Below are positions 50,579-58,682 of a DNA stretch of 64,000 nt, one piece after another. Location: contig NZ_CVTB01000199.1 of NCBI RefSeq assembly GCF_001050015.1, positions 4,323 to 68,322 of the forward strand, given 5' to 3'. Positions within the stretch are counted from its first letter, which is position 1; every line of letters begins with the position of its first letter. A program made the position numbers and the translations under genes. This DNA is from Mycolicibacterium malmesburyense. GTDB lineage: Bacteria; Actinomycetota; Actinomycetes; Mycobacteriales; Mycobacteriaceae. Under the pieces are notes generated by a model. The model saw nothing but the letters and a program-made list of their open reading frames with translations, was not told the origin of the DNA and ran no database searches.

Positions 50579-51012
50579 GTGCGGGCGTGATGAGTGAACC
50601 GGATGTGATGCATGACCAGGAGCAGTTGTCTGCCGGGCAAGGCGGCGGCACGAGTACCGCGGGGGCGGACCGAACGCTGGTGGGGCTCCTCGACGCCCTT
50701 GCCGAAGCGTCGCCGCCTTCGGACCGCAGCGACGACTACCGGCGGGGGTACAGCATGGGCCTTCGGTTCGCACGCATCTGTGTTCTCGATGAGATTGCGG
50801 CGAATTCGGGCAGCTTCATCCGAGCATCGCTCAACGGCGGGACCCGCCCGCAGCGCGAGTGCGCACGCACCCGTGCGGCACATCAACGCATCGCGGCACG
50901 ACTCACGGACGAGTTCGTCCTCGGTGCGGATGACCATGCCGCCGGCTACCGGGACGCGACGGCGGTTGTGCTGAACAGAATCGCCGAGACACAGGAACAA
51001 GTAGCGAGCTGA
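50575..51012 (+). CDS. Uncharacterised protein, 145 residues
   Basis: No family recognised. The N-terminal 40 residues look flexible. The remainder is helical with YRRGYSMGLRFARICVLDEIAANSG and HQRIAARLTDEFVLGADDHAAGYRDATAVVLNRIAETQEQ. The ATG at 50575 was chosen because a mini-ORF ends on it; an in-frame GTG at 50563 is an alternative. It is followed by another uncharacterised gene 14 bases later. Codon use resembles that of the neighbours. Confidence 0.7.
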   Translation: MSAGVMSEPDVMHDQEQLSAGQGGGTSTAGADRTLVGLLDALAEASPPSDRSDDYRRGYSMGLRFARICVLDEIAANSGSFIRASLNGGTRPQRECARTRAAHQRIAARLTDEFVLGADDHAAGYRDATAVVLNRIAETQEQVAS

Positions 51013-51026
51013 GCAGTGAGGATGGC

Positions 51027-51584
51027 GTGGAACTTCGAGGGCCCGGCGATTCGCCGGTACTGGTTGTCGGACGCGCATCAAGCCTGTCCGAGGCGATCGA
51101 CGCGGCTTGTCGCAGCCGCGGCGTCGCGGTGATCCGACACCGACCCGACGCGGCCACGGCACCGAACCTCCCACAGGCCACAGACCCGCCCGAGTCGGCC
51201 GTCGTGATCGTGGATGCCGACTGCCTCGACTCCTTGTTCGGTGGGCATCATGCGTCGCGCCGGCGGCTACGCCAGTGCGCCGACGCCATCTGCGAGACGG
51301 CGGGCATGGCGGCCCGCGAGATGGGCGCACGCCGTGTCCTCGTCGTCTGCGACGTGCGCGGTCTGTCGTTCGGACGCGGGGCCCGCGCCGAGCGATGGTT
51401 ACGCGACCTCGCGCACCGGATCGGCTACGAAGGTTCGATCAACGCGCTCACCGGGCTCTTGACCTTGTACGCGGTGGTCGAAACCGACCGGCAGGTACGG
51501 CCGATCGCCGAGGCAATCGCCGATTGGCACCACGGTGAAATGTCCGGCGGCACCGCGCGTTTGGGCGCTGCCGCAATGCGGTAA
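51027..51584 (+). CDS. Uncharacterised Rossmann-like protein, 185 residues
   Basis: No family recognised. The pattern SPVLVVGRASSLSEAIDAACRSRGVAVIRHRPD, then SAVVIVDADCLDSLFGG and ARRVLVVCDVRGLSFGRGARAERWLRDLAHRIGYEGS suggests alternating beta strands and helices, Rossmann-like. GTG start at 51027. It is probably co-transcribed with the previous gene and ends three bases before the P450 stop. Function unknown. Confidence 0.7.
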   Translation: MELRGPGDSPVLVVGRASSLSEAIDAACRSRGVAVIRHRPDAATAPNLPQATDPPESAVVIVDADCLDSLFGGHHASRRRLRQCADAICETAGMAAREMGARRVLVVCDVRGLSFGRGARAERWLRDLAHRIGYEGSINALTGLLTLYAVVETDRQVRPIAEAIADWHHGEMSGGTARLGAAAMR

Positions 51585-51587
51585 GCC

Positions 51588-52946
51588 TCAGCGCCGCGGC
51601 CGTAGGCGCGCCCGGATGGGCCCCTTGGCGACGGTGGTGAACGGCACGTCGCATTCGAAGGTGTCGTCGAGCGACTCGATCCGGGCGGCGCGCACGATCG
51701 TCGCCAGCGCCAGCGTCGTCTCCAGCCGCGCGAAATGCTCGCCGATGCACGGACGCCCGCCGGCCAGCCACGGCAGGAACTGCCAACGGTCGCGCTTCTG
51801 GGAGTTCTCCGGGCTGAACCGATCGGGATCGAAGACCTTCGGGTTCGGCCACAGGGCCGGATCGTGGTGCAGCCCGTACAGGCCGATGGCCACCAGGGTG
51901 CCGGCCTCGACGCGGTAGCCGTCGACCGCGATGTCGCGGGTCGCCAGCCGGGCCACCCCGGCCGCTGGCGGGCACAGCCGGAGCGCCTCATGCAGCGCCT
52001 GCACGGTGTATCCGAGCCGCGGCACGTCGTCGGGGGTCAGTTCCCGTTCGCCGATGGCCGCGGCCTCGGCGGCGACGCGGTCCTGGATGTCGGGGTGGCG
52101 TCCGAGGGCCCACAGCGCGAAGGTGAGCGCGGTCGAGGTGGTGTCATGCCCGGCGAGCATGAAGATCAGCAGGTCGTTCGAGATGTCGTCGTCGGACAGC
52201 GGCAACCCGGTCTCGGGGTCCTCGGCCGCCATCAACGCCCGCACCAAGGGTGCGTCGCGGGTCGGGTCGGTGCGGCATTCGCGCACCATCTCGTCGGTGA
52301 CTTCCTTCATCTCGGCGACCGCTCGGCGTGCCCGTCGCCGGGCGGGTGTGGGTAGCCAGCGCGGCGCGCGCACCGGCCGCAGGGCGCGGTCGGCGGTGTA
52401 CGACGATGCGACGTGCATGCAGCGGGCGATGACGTCGGCGCGCTCGTTGAGGTCGACCCCGAGCACGGAATGTCCCAGCGACTGCATGGCCACCCGGCGG
52501 CACTCGACATCGAGATCGATCTCGCCGCCGCCGGGCCAGCGATCGACGAACGCCTGGGCGGCCTCGGACATGTACCCGCCGAAGTTGCGAACGTTCTGCC
52601 GGGTGAACACCGGCTGCAAAGCCCGCTTGCGTGGGCGCCAGAGGTCGTTGGGCAGCACGAACAGGCTGTCGCCCGCCATGTTGCGGACCTCGTCGTGGTA
52701 GATGCACCGGTCCGAGGAGGCGTCGGAGCGCGCGAGCACGTCGCGCATGCCGCTCGCCGACATCACGGCGACGATCGGTGGATACACCCACTTCGGCGCG
52801 ATCTGAATGCGGGTTACGGGGCCACCGGCGTCGCGGATGACGTCCTGCCCGGTGTCGAGTCGGCGAAGGAGTCGGGCCAACCGCCAGACCGGCAGCGGGT
52901 TCTTCGGCACCAGCGGCAACGCCGAGGCGTCGAGCGTGGTGGTCAT
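51588..52946 (-). CDS. Cytochrome P450
   Basis: A 452-residue P450. I-helix motif LAGHDTTSTALTFALWAL, K-helix ExxR in HEALRLCPPAAG, PERF-region DPDRFSPENSQKRDRWQFLPW, and the haem-binding loop AGGRPCIGEHFARLE near residue 395 (Cys ligand). The family (CYP number) was not identified. No ferredoxin gene lies nearby. Start ATG at 52946. Substrate unknown; lipid or steroid hydroxylation is typical of mycobacterial P450s. Confidence 0.93.
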   Translation of the reverse strand: MTTTLDASALPLVPKNPLPVWRLARLLRRLDTGQDVIRDAGGPVTRIQIAPKWVYPPIVAVMSASGMRDVLARSDASSDRCIYHDEVRNMAGDSLFVLPNDLWRPRKRALQPVFTRQNVRNFGGYMSEAAQAFVDRWPGGGEIDLDVECRRVAMQSLGHSVLGVDLNERADVIARCMHVASSYTADRALRPVRAPRWLPTPARRRARRAVAEMKEVTDEMVRECRTDPTRDAPLVRALMAAEDPETGLPLSDDDISNDLLIFMLAGHDTTSTALTFALWALGRHPDIQDRVAAEAAAIGERELTPDDVPRLGYTVQALHEALRLCPPAAGVARLATRDIAVDGYRVEAGTLVAIGLYGLHHDPALWPNPKVFDPDRFSPENSQKRDRWQFLPWLAGGRPCIGEHFARLETTLALATIVRAARIESLDDTFECDVPFTTVAKGPIRARLRPRR

Positions 52947-52995
52947 GAGCAGATCATCACCCCTGGCGTGTGCGCCCGACAGCGGTACGGAGTTT

Positions 52996-53478
52996 TCACG
53001 CCGACCAGGTGAGCGGCGCGCCCTCGCCTCTTGTCAGCACGGCGCCTGGCATGACGCGGATGCGGTAGGGACTCAGTCGTAGCACGGCGAACTGCTCCGA
53101 GGTCGGCCCGTCCTGCCACATCGGGATGATCCGCGGGTCGTAGCCCACCGGTGCGGGTGCGGTGGCGAACTTGTCCCACACCGCCGTCCTGGTCTCGTCG
53201 TCGACGTACCACTCGACCAGACATTCCGTGCTGCAGGTGTCGTGGCTGGGGGCCCAGTAGCTCACCGAAACCTCCGGATGCCCCGCGAGGTGGCTCTTCT
53301 TGATCGGCGACGGCACGGTGGCGATCCATCCGAAGAGGTCGGTTCCGTCCCACTCCCAGATCGGATGCAGGATCCGGGTGCGCGGCCGGCTGTTGGCGTC
53401 GACGGTGGCCACCGAGGCCCACACGATGGAGTGGGCCATCTCCACGAATGCGGGTGCGATCTGCGCCAGAGTGGTCAC
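52996..53478 (-). CDS. Pyridoxamine 5'-phosphate oxidase-family protein
   Basis: A 160-residue split-barrel protein (WASVATVDANSRPRTRILHPIWEWDGTDLFGWIATVPS, KKSHLAGHPEVSVSYWAPSHDT). It is an FMN- or F420-binding family member of the PNPOx-like group. Start ATG at 53478. It lies 49 bases upstream of the P450 start, in the same direction, and may be co-transcribed with it. Substrate unknown. Confidence 0.85.
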   Translation of the reverse strand: MTTLAQIAPAFVEMAHSIVWASVATVDANSRPRTRILHPIWEWDGTDLFGWIATVPSPIKKSHLAGHPEVSVSYWAPSHDTCSTECLVEWYVDDETRTAVWDKFATAPAPVGYDPRIIPMWQDGPTSEQFAVLRLSPYRIRVMPGAVLTRGEGAPLTWSA

Positions 53479-53513
53479 GGTTGCCTAGCGTAGGCACCCG
53501 TCGGCGCGGACCG

Positions 53514-53822
53514 TCAGTTGCCGCCGGCCTCGGAACTCTCGCTGCCCGCAGATTCCTTGCTGAACTTGGGATTTCCGTCGTCGTCGAGCCAGTCGTTGAC
53601 CGCGGTGCCCGCGACGGCGCCACCGGTGCCGGGCATCTTGGTGGTCGGTCGGTCCTCCTCGTAGGCCTTGTGCATCTCCTTGGCCTTCTCCCGATGTTCG
53701 TCGGTGATCTCGGGTTTCTCGGTCGGCGTCCGATCCTCTGGCTCGTCGAGCACTTGATGATGTTCGTCGGTCTGGGGTTCCGGGCTCTGCTGTTCTTCGC
53801 TCTGCCCTTGTTCGCTGGTCAT
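53514..53822 (-). CDS. Acidic hydrophilic protein, probably disordered
   Basis: A 102-residue protein extremely rich in Glu, Asp, Pro, Thr and Ser (MTSEQGQSEEQQSPEPQTDEHH...). It contains the short motif GGAVAGTAVNDWLDDDGNPKFSKE. No fold recognised. It is typical of small intrinsically disordered actinobacterial proteins. ATG at 53822. Confidence 0.65.
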   Translation of the reverse strand: MTSEQGQSEEQQSPEPQTDEHHQVLDEPEDRTPTEKPEITDEHREKAKEMHKAYEEDRPTTKMPGTGGAVAGTAVNDWLDDDGNPKFSKESAGSESSEAGGN

Positions 53823-53866
53823 GGACTACGACTGCCCGGAGAGCCGAAATACGAAACGCAGTTCGG

Positions 53867-54463
53867 CTAACCGGCGGGCACGGATCGCAACGCCGCGGGC
53901 AGGCTGGGGAGAAAGTGTTTGCGAGCGAAAGCTCGGATGTCGTCGGCGGACTCGAGAGGCTGGGAACTGGGCAGCAGCAACACCATCACCGCGTACCGCA
54001 GGATGGTGTCGGCCAGTTCCTCGACGGCCTCCTGCCCGATCCGCTCGGCGAACCCCGCAGGGAAGATGATCCGCAGCGCCACGGCCATCCGGTCTATCGC
54101 CGCGTCGTAGTGCTTGCGGGCGAGTTCGAGCAGCAGCGCGGGTTCGTCGGTCAGTATCCGGTACAGCACCCGGTGGCGGCGGAACTTCAAGATCGAAAGT
54201 GTGAACGCCTCGACGTAGTAGTTCGATTGCGGCCCAGCACGTTTGACCTCTTCGGCGATGTCGGCGAACAGCGCGATGTTCTCGCGCTCGATCACCGCGG
54301 CCACGAGCTCGTCGCGGTTGGCGAAGCGCCGGTAGATCGTGGTGCGGCTGACGCCTGCGCGCCGCGCGACGTCGTCGAGGGCGACCCGGCGGAAACCGTG
54401 CCGCTCGAACTCGATGACCGCGGCGTCGAGGATGGCCTCCATCGCCGGGTCAGGCCCGGGCAT
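53867..54463 (-). CDS. TetR/AcrR-family transcriptional regulator
   Basis: A 198-residue repressor with HTH at about residues 8-55 ([50 protein letters not shown]). ATG at 54463 overlaps the 3' end of the MpaB gene by 14 bases, so it is the second gene of that transcript. An internal ATG at 54442 is an alternative. It probably represses the MpaB gene and itself. Confidence 0.88.
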   Translation of the reverse strand: MPGPDPAMEAILDAAVIEFERHGFRRVALDDVARRAGVSRTTIYRRFANRDELVAAVIERENIALFADIAEEVKRAGPQSNYYVEAFTLSILKFRRHRVLYRILTDEPALLLELARKHYDAAIDRMAVALRIIFPAGFAERIGQEAVEELADTILRYAVMVLLLPSSQPLESADDIRAFARKHFLPSLPAALRSVPAG

Positions 54464-55307
54464 AACCCTTTTGGGCGTAGCTGTTGTAGCGCCACTGCAT
54501 GGGCAGACGATCCCACACCCAGTTGACCGGACGCGAGCGCCAGAATGCCGCGAAGCGTTGATATCGACGCTCCTGGCGCTCACTCCACGGCAGCTGCAGC
54601 AGCTCGCGGGCGCGGGGCGGCAGCCCGCCGGTGGTCAGGAACGCCGCCAGCGGATTGAACGCGGGCGCGATCAGCCGCCACGCCCACGCGGGGACGCCCT
54701 TCGGGCGCGGGAACCCCTTGGTGACGTAGCCGACGCCGTACACCGCGGTCTTGTGTGCGACGACGATCTCGTCGAGCATGCGGTCCCAGTACCGCTCGAA
54801 CTCGTCGTAGCTGGCCGGCATCGGGCGCTCGCTCACGCCGTACCGGCGGTACCACGTCTTCGACTCGAGATAGATCTGCTCCTTCTCCTCGCAACTCAGC
54901 CGCTTGACGAAGGTGTCGGCGAAGTACAGCACCTGCTCGACGAACGTCGCGTGCGCCCAGAAGTAGGTCTCCGGGTCCAGCGCGTGGTAGCGCTTCCCGT
55001 CAGGCATCTCGCCCTTGATCTCGGTGTGGAAGTCGCGCACCTCGGTGCCGGGGTTCTCGTCGTCGGAGCCGTAGACGGTGTTGAAGATCGGCGGAAGCGA
55101 GCGCTTCACCCGGGCGGCCGTGTCGTCGAAGAACACCGAGTGGTCGAGCACGCCCTGGCCGAGCTCGGCCAGCATGTTCTGCAGCACCGCGGGCCGCGGC
55201 CCGATCAGGTACATCCGGTTGTCCCCGAAGTAGCGCCACACCAGCGACTGCGGGCCCAGCGGCAGTGCGTCGTCGACAGGCCTGTTCGTCTCGATCAACT
55301 CGGTCAT
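54450..55307 (-). CDS. MpaB-family (DUF2236) oxygenase-like protein, copy 2
   Basis: A 285-residue DUF2236 protein. Landmarks are [68 protein letters not shown], and [26 protein letters not shown]. It is a shorter type than the copy at 10239. The ATG at 55307 follows an operator-like region. It forms an operon with the downstream TetR gene. Substrate unknown. Confidence 0.87.
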   Translation of the reverse strand: MTELIETNRPVDDALPLGPQSLVWRYFGDNRMYLIGPRPAVLQNMLAELGQGVLDHSVFFDDTAARVKRSLPPIFNTVYGSDDENPGTEVRDFHTEIKGEMPDGKRYHALDPETYFWAHATFVEQVLYFADTFVKRLSCEEKEQIYLESKTWYRRYGVSERPMPASYDEFERYWDRMLDEIVVAHKTAVYGVGYVTKGFPRPKGVPAWAWRLIAPAFNPLAAFLTTGGLPPRARELLQLPWSERQERRYQRFAAFWRSRPVNWVWDRLPMQWRYNSYAQKGYARA

Positions 55308-55319
55308 GTGGAACAGTGT

Positions 55320-55339
55320 TACAAATTCTGCACTTTGTA
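55320..55339. promoter_or_regulatory. Inverted repeat upstream of the second MpaB gene
   Basis: TACAAA-N8-TTTGTA is a 6-base dyad in the 53-bp region before the MpaB/TetR operon. It is a candidate autoregulatory operator for the TetR protein. Confidence 0.45.
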
Positions 55340-55360
55340 CCCAAGCGGCTGTGAGCGGCC

Positions 55361-55810
55361 TCACGCCCACGTTCGGAGGATCACCCACCTCGCGACCAGG
55401 AAGCCCAGCAGGCCGCAGTACACCGCCTTGACTGCCAGCAATGACGGCAGCGACACCGTCGTCACCCCGGCGGCGTGCGCCATCCAGGAGGCGGCGATCG
55501 CTGCCACCGCGGCAACGGCTCCCAGCGCCAGACCGGCCAGCCAGCCGTGCCGGGAGAGGCGGCGTAGCCACGGCCGCGGGCTCACCGTGCCATCGTCGTC
55601 GAGGCTGCGCGCACCCAGCGAGACGAACAACCCCACCAGCGTCGACAGGATCAGCGACGTGATGACGAAGTTGAGCACCAGCCCGTCGAAACCCCAGACC
55701 GGTTGTGGCGCCCTGTGCCGCGACGACAACCACTCGATGGCCGGGTTGACGACGAAGTTGACGGCGCCGGCCACTGTCGCCTGCATCCGCACGTAACGTC
55801 GTACGGTCAC
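55361..55810 (-). CDS. Membrane protein, 149 residues
   Basis: A protein with three to four hydrophobic segments and no recognised family. It starts at GTG 55810, overlapping the truncated SDR gene by four bases. It is in front of the MpaB operon but is not clearly linked to it. Confidence 0.7.
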   Translation of the reverse strand: MTVRRYVRMQATVAGAVNFVVNPAIEWLSSRHRAPQPVWGFDGLVLNFVITSLILSTLVGLFVSLGARSLDDDGTVSPRPWLRRLSRHGWLAGLALGAVAAVAAIAASWMAHAAGVTTVSLPSLLAVKAVYCGLLGFLVARWVILRTWA

Positions 55811-56079
55811 CGTCCGTCCCGTGCCGTCCGAAAGACCGCCTCGGCGTCACCCGAGGCAAGAGCCGCCCGGCGCTGGGCGGCCAGGTCGACGGCCGCGGAG
55901 TGCACGCGGCCGACGTGCGCGCTGAGTCGCTGGGCGACGGCCGTGAGGCGGTCGGGGTCGAGGTCGGCGAGCACAACCACCGCACCGTGCTCCAACAACG
56001 CCTCACCGACCGCCAAACCGATTCCCGATGCGGCGCCGGTGACCACACACACCTGGCCGCGAAAATGGTTGTCCAACAC
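55807..56079 (-). CDS. Truncated short-chain dehydrogenase
   Basis: A 90-residue protein with only the N-terminal SDR Rossmann part: VCVVTGAASGIGLAVGEALLEHGAVVVLADLDPDRLTAVA. The catalytic Ser-Tyr-Lys part is absent, and the last 30 residues do not look like SDR sequence. It may be a pseudogene remnant or a small NAD-binding protein. GGGAG precedes the GTG at 56079. Confidence 0.6.
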   Translation of the reverse strand: MLDNHFRGQVCVVTGAASGIGLAVGEALLEHGAVVVLADLDPDRLTAVAQRLSAHVGRVHSAAVDLAAQRRAALASGDAEAVFRTARDGR

Positions 56080-56124
56080 GCTTACTCCCGGGGGTGTCCG
56101 CTGAAAGTCGGAAGACGCCCCAGC

Positions 56125-56364
56125 CTACTGAGGTGGTTTCCGGCGCCAGTGCGCCACGGCCAGCACGACCAGCACACCGGCGACCGTCGCGAGCAGCAGG
56201 GCCAGGCCCAGCAGCGGTGCGCTGTACTCCACGGAGGTCGTCTCGGGTTCGCCTTCCAGCACCGGCGCGACAGCGACCGTTGTCCCGGCCGCCGACCAGC
56301 TCAGCACGCTGCCCACCGCCGCGGCCACGGCCAGCACCAGCTCGAGCGCTGCCCGGACCCTCAT
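56125..56364 (-). CDS. Small membrane protein, 79 residues
   Basis: Two hydrophobic segments (about residues 5-28 and 48-70) with a small loop between them. No family recognised. The ATG at 56364 overlaps the stop of the DUF3093-like gene. It is the last member of the membrane-protein string downstream of hemB. Confidence 0.7.
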   Translation of the reverse strand: MRVRAALELVLAVAAAVGSVLSWSAAGTTVAVAPVLEGEPETTSVEYSAPLLGLALLLATVAGVLVVLAVAHWRRKPPQ

Positions 56365-56837
56365 GCCGGCGGGATGCGCTCTTCGATCAGCTGCGTCAGC
56401 GTCTCGCGGAGCTTCTGGTGCTTGCGGGCCCACGCCTGTGCGGTCCGGTCGTTGGTCATCTTGACCCCGATGCCCGTGCGACCGCGCGGAACACCCGTCA
56501 GCTCGCCGAGCGCACGCGCCGACTGCCATTTCGGCGGCTCGGAACCGGACGCCTCGGGATAGATGCGGACGATCTCGTCGGTGCGGATGCGTTCGGTGCC
56601 CTGCCGCAGAGTCTCCGGCGTCAATTCGACCGAGGTGTGGATCCGGGCGGCCTTGACCTGGATCCCGAGGAAGCCGGTGACGAGCACCAGGAAGATGCCG
56701 GGCACCATCCACTGGAACCCGTAACCGGCCGACGCCTGGATCAGTCCCATGGCGATCGCCGAGGCTGGTCCGGCGGCCAACCACCACCAGCTGGCCCCGT
56801 TCTCGTAGAACAGCACCTGCGGCGCCTGTTCGGTCAT
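56361..56837 (-). CDS. DUF3093-like membrane protein (Rv0513-like)
   Basis: A 158-residue protein with two membrane segments (about 16-35 and 42-60) and a soluble C-terminal part (VELTPETLRQGTERIRTDEIVRIYPEASGSEPPKWQSARALGELTGVPRGRTGIGVKMTNDRTAQAWARKHQKLRE). This resembles the DUF3093 family and M. tuberculosis Rv0513. ATG at 56837 overlaps the previous gene's stop. It belongs to the hemB-downstream operon. Function unknown. Confidence 0.75.
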   Translation of the reverse strand: MTEQAPQVLFYENGASWWWLAAGPASAIAMGLIQASAGYGFQWMVPGIFLVLVTGFLGIQVKAARIHTSVELTPETLRQGTERIRTDEIVRIYPEASGSEPPKWQSARALGELTGVPRGRTGIGVKMTNDRTAQAWARKHQKLRETLTQLIEERIPPA

Positions 56838-57205
56838 GTCGCTTCCCCCTGGTCGGCCGCGCCGGCGCGCGTGATCAGCACCGCCCCCGCGATCAACGGA
56901 AGCACCGCGAGCACCGTCACGATGTGGACGACCCCAAGCAGCGAGAGCAGTGCGACGAAGACCACGGTGGCCAACGCCAATGCCACACCGGCCCTGCGGA
57001 ACCGGACATCTGCGGTGCGGCTGCGGCCCGCGAGGAACGCCATCCCGACGCCCGCGGCGACGGTGAGCACGCCCGCGCCGCGGAACAGCGCGGGCAGGTT
57101 CACCGAGGCGGCGATCAGCCCACCCAACATCAGCAGCACCGCAGCGGCGACCCAGCACCAGAAGGCGGCGGTGACGACGCGATTTCGCGGCGCGGGAGCG
57201 GTCAT
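56834..57205 (-). CDS. Membrane protein, 123 residues
   Basis: A protein with four hydrophobic segments and no recognised domain. ATG 57205; its stop overlaps the DUF3093-like start. Together with the neighbours it forms a run of small membrane proteins after hemB. Confidence 0.7.
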   Translation of the reverse strand: MTAPAPRNRVVTAAFWCWVAAAVLLMLGGLIAASVNLPALFRGAGVLTVAAGVGMAFLAGRSRTADVRFRRAGVALALATVVFVALLSLLGVVHIVTVLAVLPLIAGAVLITRAGAADQGEAT

Positions 57206-57225
57206 GGTCGGGTCAGCCTATCGGG

Positions 57226-57681
57226 TCACCGGGTGAAGTAGTCGTTGGCGTCTTTACGGTGCAGCAGGTACACGCCGCCGACGATCAGCACCGAGCCGAG
57301 GATCGCGGTGACGGCGTAGCAGACCGCGGCGGCGGGGGGCCGTTCGCCGCTGAACAGGCTGCTCGCGACGTACACCACCGCGGCCACCCCGGTGCCGGTC
57401 AGCACGGTGCGGGCCCACCGGTAGCCCTGCCGCATGAGGACCTGGAACGTCAGCACGACGGCGCCGAGGATCACGATGAACACCACCGACAGCGCCAGCA
57501 CCGGCGCGGGCAGCCTGTCGGTTCGGTCGCTGACGAACAGGTCGACGATGTGGCCCACGATCAACAGGGGTAGCGACGCGACCCAGAGCCAGAAGCCGGT
57601 GTCGACGTCGTCCGGACGGGTACCGGGCGCGGGCTCGGTCCGACCGGCCGGATCGGGCCGGCCCTGGTGCTCGGGGCTCAC
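57226..57681 (-). CDS. Membrane protein, 151 residues
   Basis: A protein with a charged N-terminus and four membrane segments (about 30-50, 62-82, 92-112, 122-142). No recognised family. GTG at 57681 overlaps the hemB stop by four bases, so it is translationally coupled to hemB. Confidence 0.72.
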   Translation of the reverse strand: MSPEHQGRPDPAGRTEPAPGTRPDDVDTGFWLWVASLPLLIVGHIVDLFVSDRTDRLPAPVLALSVVFIVILGAVVLTFQVLMRQGYRWARTVLTGTGVAAVVYVASSLFSGERPPAAAVCYAVTAILGSVLIVGGVYLLHRKDANDYFTR

Positions 57682-58658
57682 GCCAGCCAGCCGGCGACGT
57701 CGGCCGCCCAGTAGGTCAGGACGATGTCCGCCCCGGCCCGCCGGATGCTGGTCAGCGTCTCCAGCGCGACCGTCTGCAGGTCGATCCACCCGTTGGCGGC
57801 GGCGGCGCTGATCATCGAGTACTCACCGGAGACCTGGTATGCGGCCACCGGCACGGGCGCAAGGTCGGCCGCCGCACGCACGACGTCGAGATAACCCATG
57901 GCGGGCTTGACCATCACGATGTCGGCGCCTTCGTCGATGTCGAGTTCGATCTCGTGCAGCGCCTCCCGGGCGTTACCCGGATTCTGTTGGTAGGTGCGAC
58001 GATCGCCGCGCAGGCTCGACCCCACCGCATCGCGGAACGGGCCGTAGAAACCGGACGCGAATTTCGCGGCGTAGGCCAGGATCACCGTGTCGGTGTGGCC
58101 CGCGGCGTCCAGACCGTCGCGGATCGCGGCGACCTGACCGTCCATCATGCCGCTCGGTCCGACGACGTGCGCCCCCGAATCTGCCTGTGCCACCGCGAGT
58201 TCCACGTAGCGCTTGTTGGTCAGGTCATTGTCGACCCGGCCCGACCCGTCCACGATCCCGCAGTGACCGTGGTCGGTGAACTCGTCGAGGCAGGTGTCGG
58301 CCATCAGCACGGTGTCGCCGCCCAGGTCGCGCGACAGGTCGCGCAGCGCGACGTTGAGGATGCCGTCCTCGGCCACACCGATCGAGCCGGTGGGGTCCTT
58401 GTCCTCGGGACGCGGCACACCGAACAGCATCAGGCCGCCGACACCCGCGGCCACCGCGTCGGCGGCGGCACGGCGCAGCGAGTCGCGGGTGTGCTGGACG
58501 ACGCCGGGCATCGAGGCGATCTCGCGTGGCTCGTCGATGCCGTCGGCGACGAACATCGGCAGCACCAATTGCCGTGGCTGCAAGGAGGTTTCGGCGACGA
58601 GTCGCCGCAGCGCCGGAGTCGACCGCAGCCTGCGGGGGCGATGCCTAGGAAAGCCCAT
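57678..58658 (-). CDS. hemB: Delta-aminolevulinic acid dehydratase HemB
   Basis: A 326-residue porphobilinogen synthase. Catalytic Lys motifs are [19 protein letters not shown] and [14 protein letters not shown]. The metal region reads [19 protein letters not shown], with two of the three Cys of the zinc-type site (the middle one is Asp). It condenses two 5-ALA molecules. ATG at 58658. It is 24 bases downstream of hemD and overlaps the next gene. Confidence 0.96.
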   Translation of the reverse strand: MGFPRHRPRRLRSTPALRRLVAETSLQPRQLVLPMFVADGIDEPREIASMPGVVQHTRDSLRRAAADAVAAGVGGLMLFGVPRPEDKDPTGSIGVAEDGILNVALRDLSRDLGGDTVLMADTCLDEFTDHGHCGIVDGSGRVDNDLTNKRYVELAVAQADSGAHVVGPSGMMDGQVAAIRDGLDAAGHTDTVILAYAAKFASGFYGPFRDAVGSSLRGDRRTYQQNPGNAREALHEIELDIDEGADIVMVKPAMGYLDVVRAAADLAPVPVAAYQVSGEYSMISAAAANGWIDLQTVALETLTSIRRAGADIVLTYWAADVAGWLA

Positions 58659-58682
58659 GCGAACCCACCTTCGGTCTCGCGG

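Noticed and set aside
50443..51330. A 295-codon minus-strand frame opposite the two uncharacterised genes
   Set aside because: The plus-strand frames have better third-position GC bias, start context and spacing. The minus frame is a shadow.
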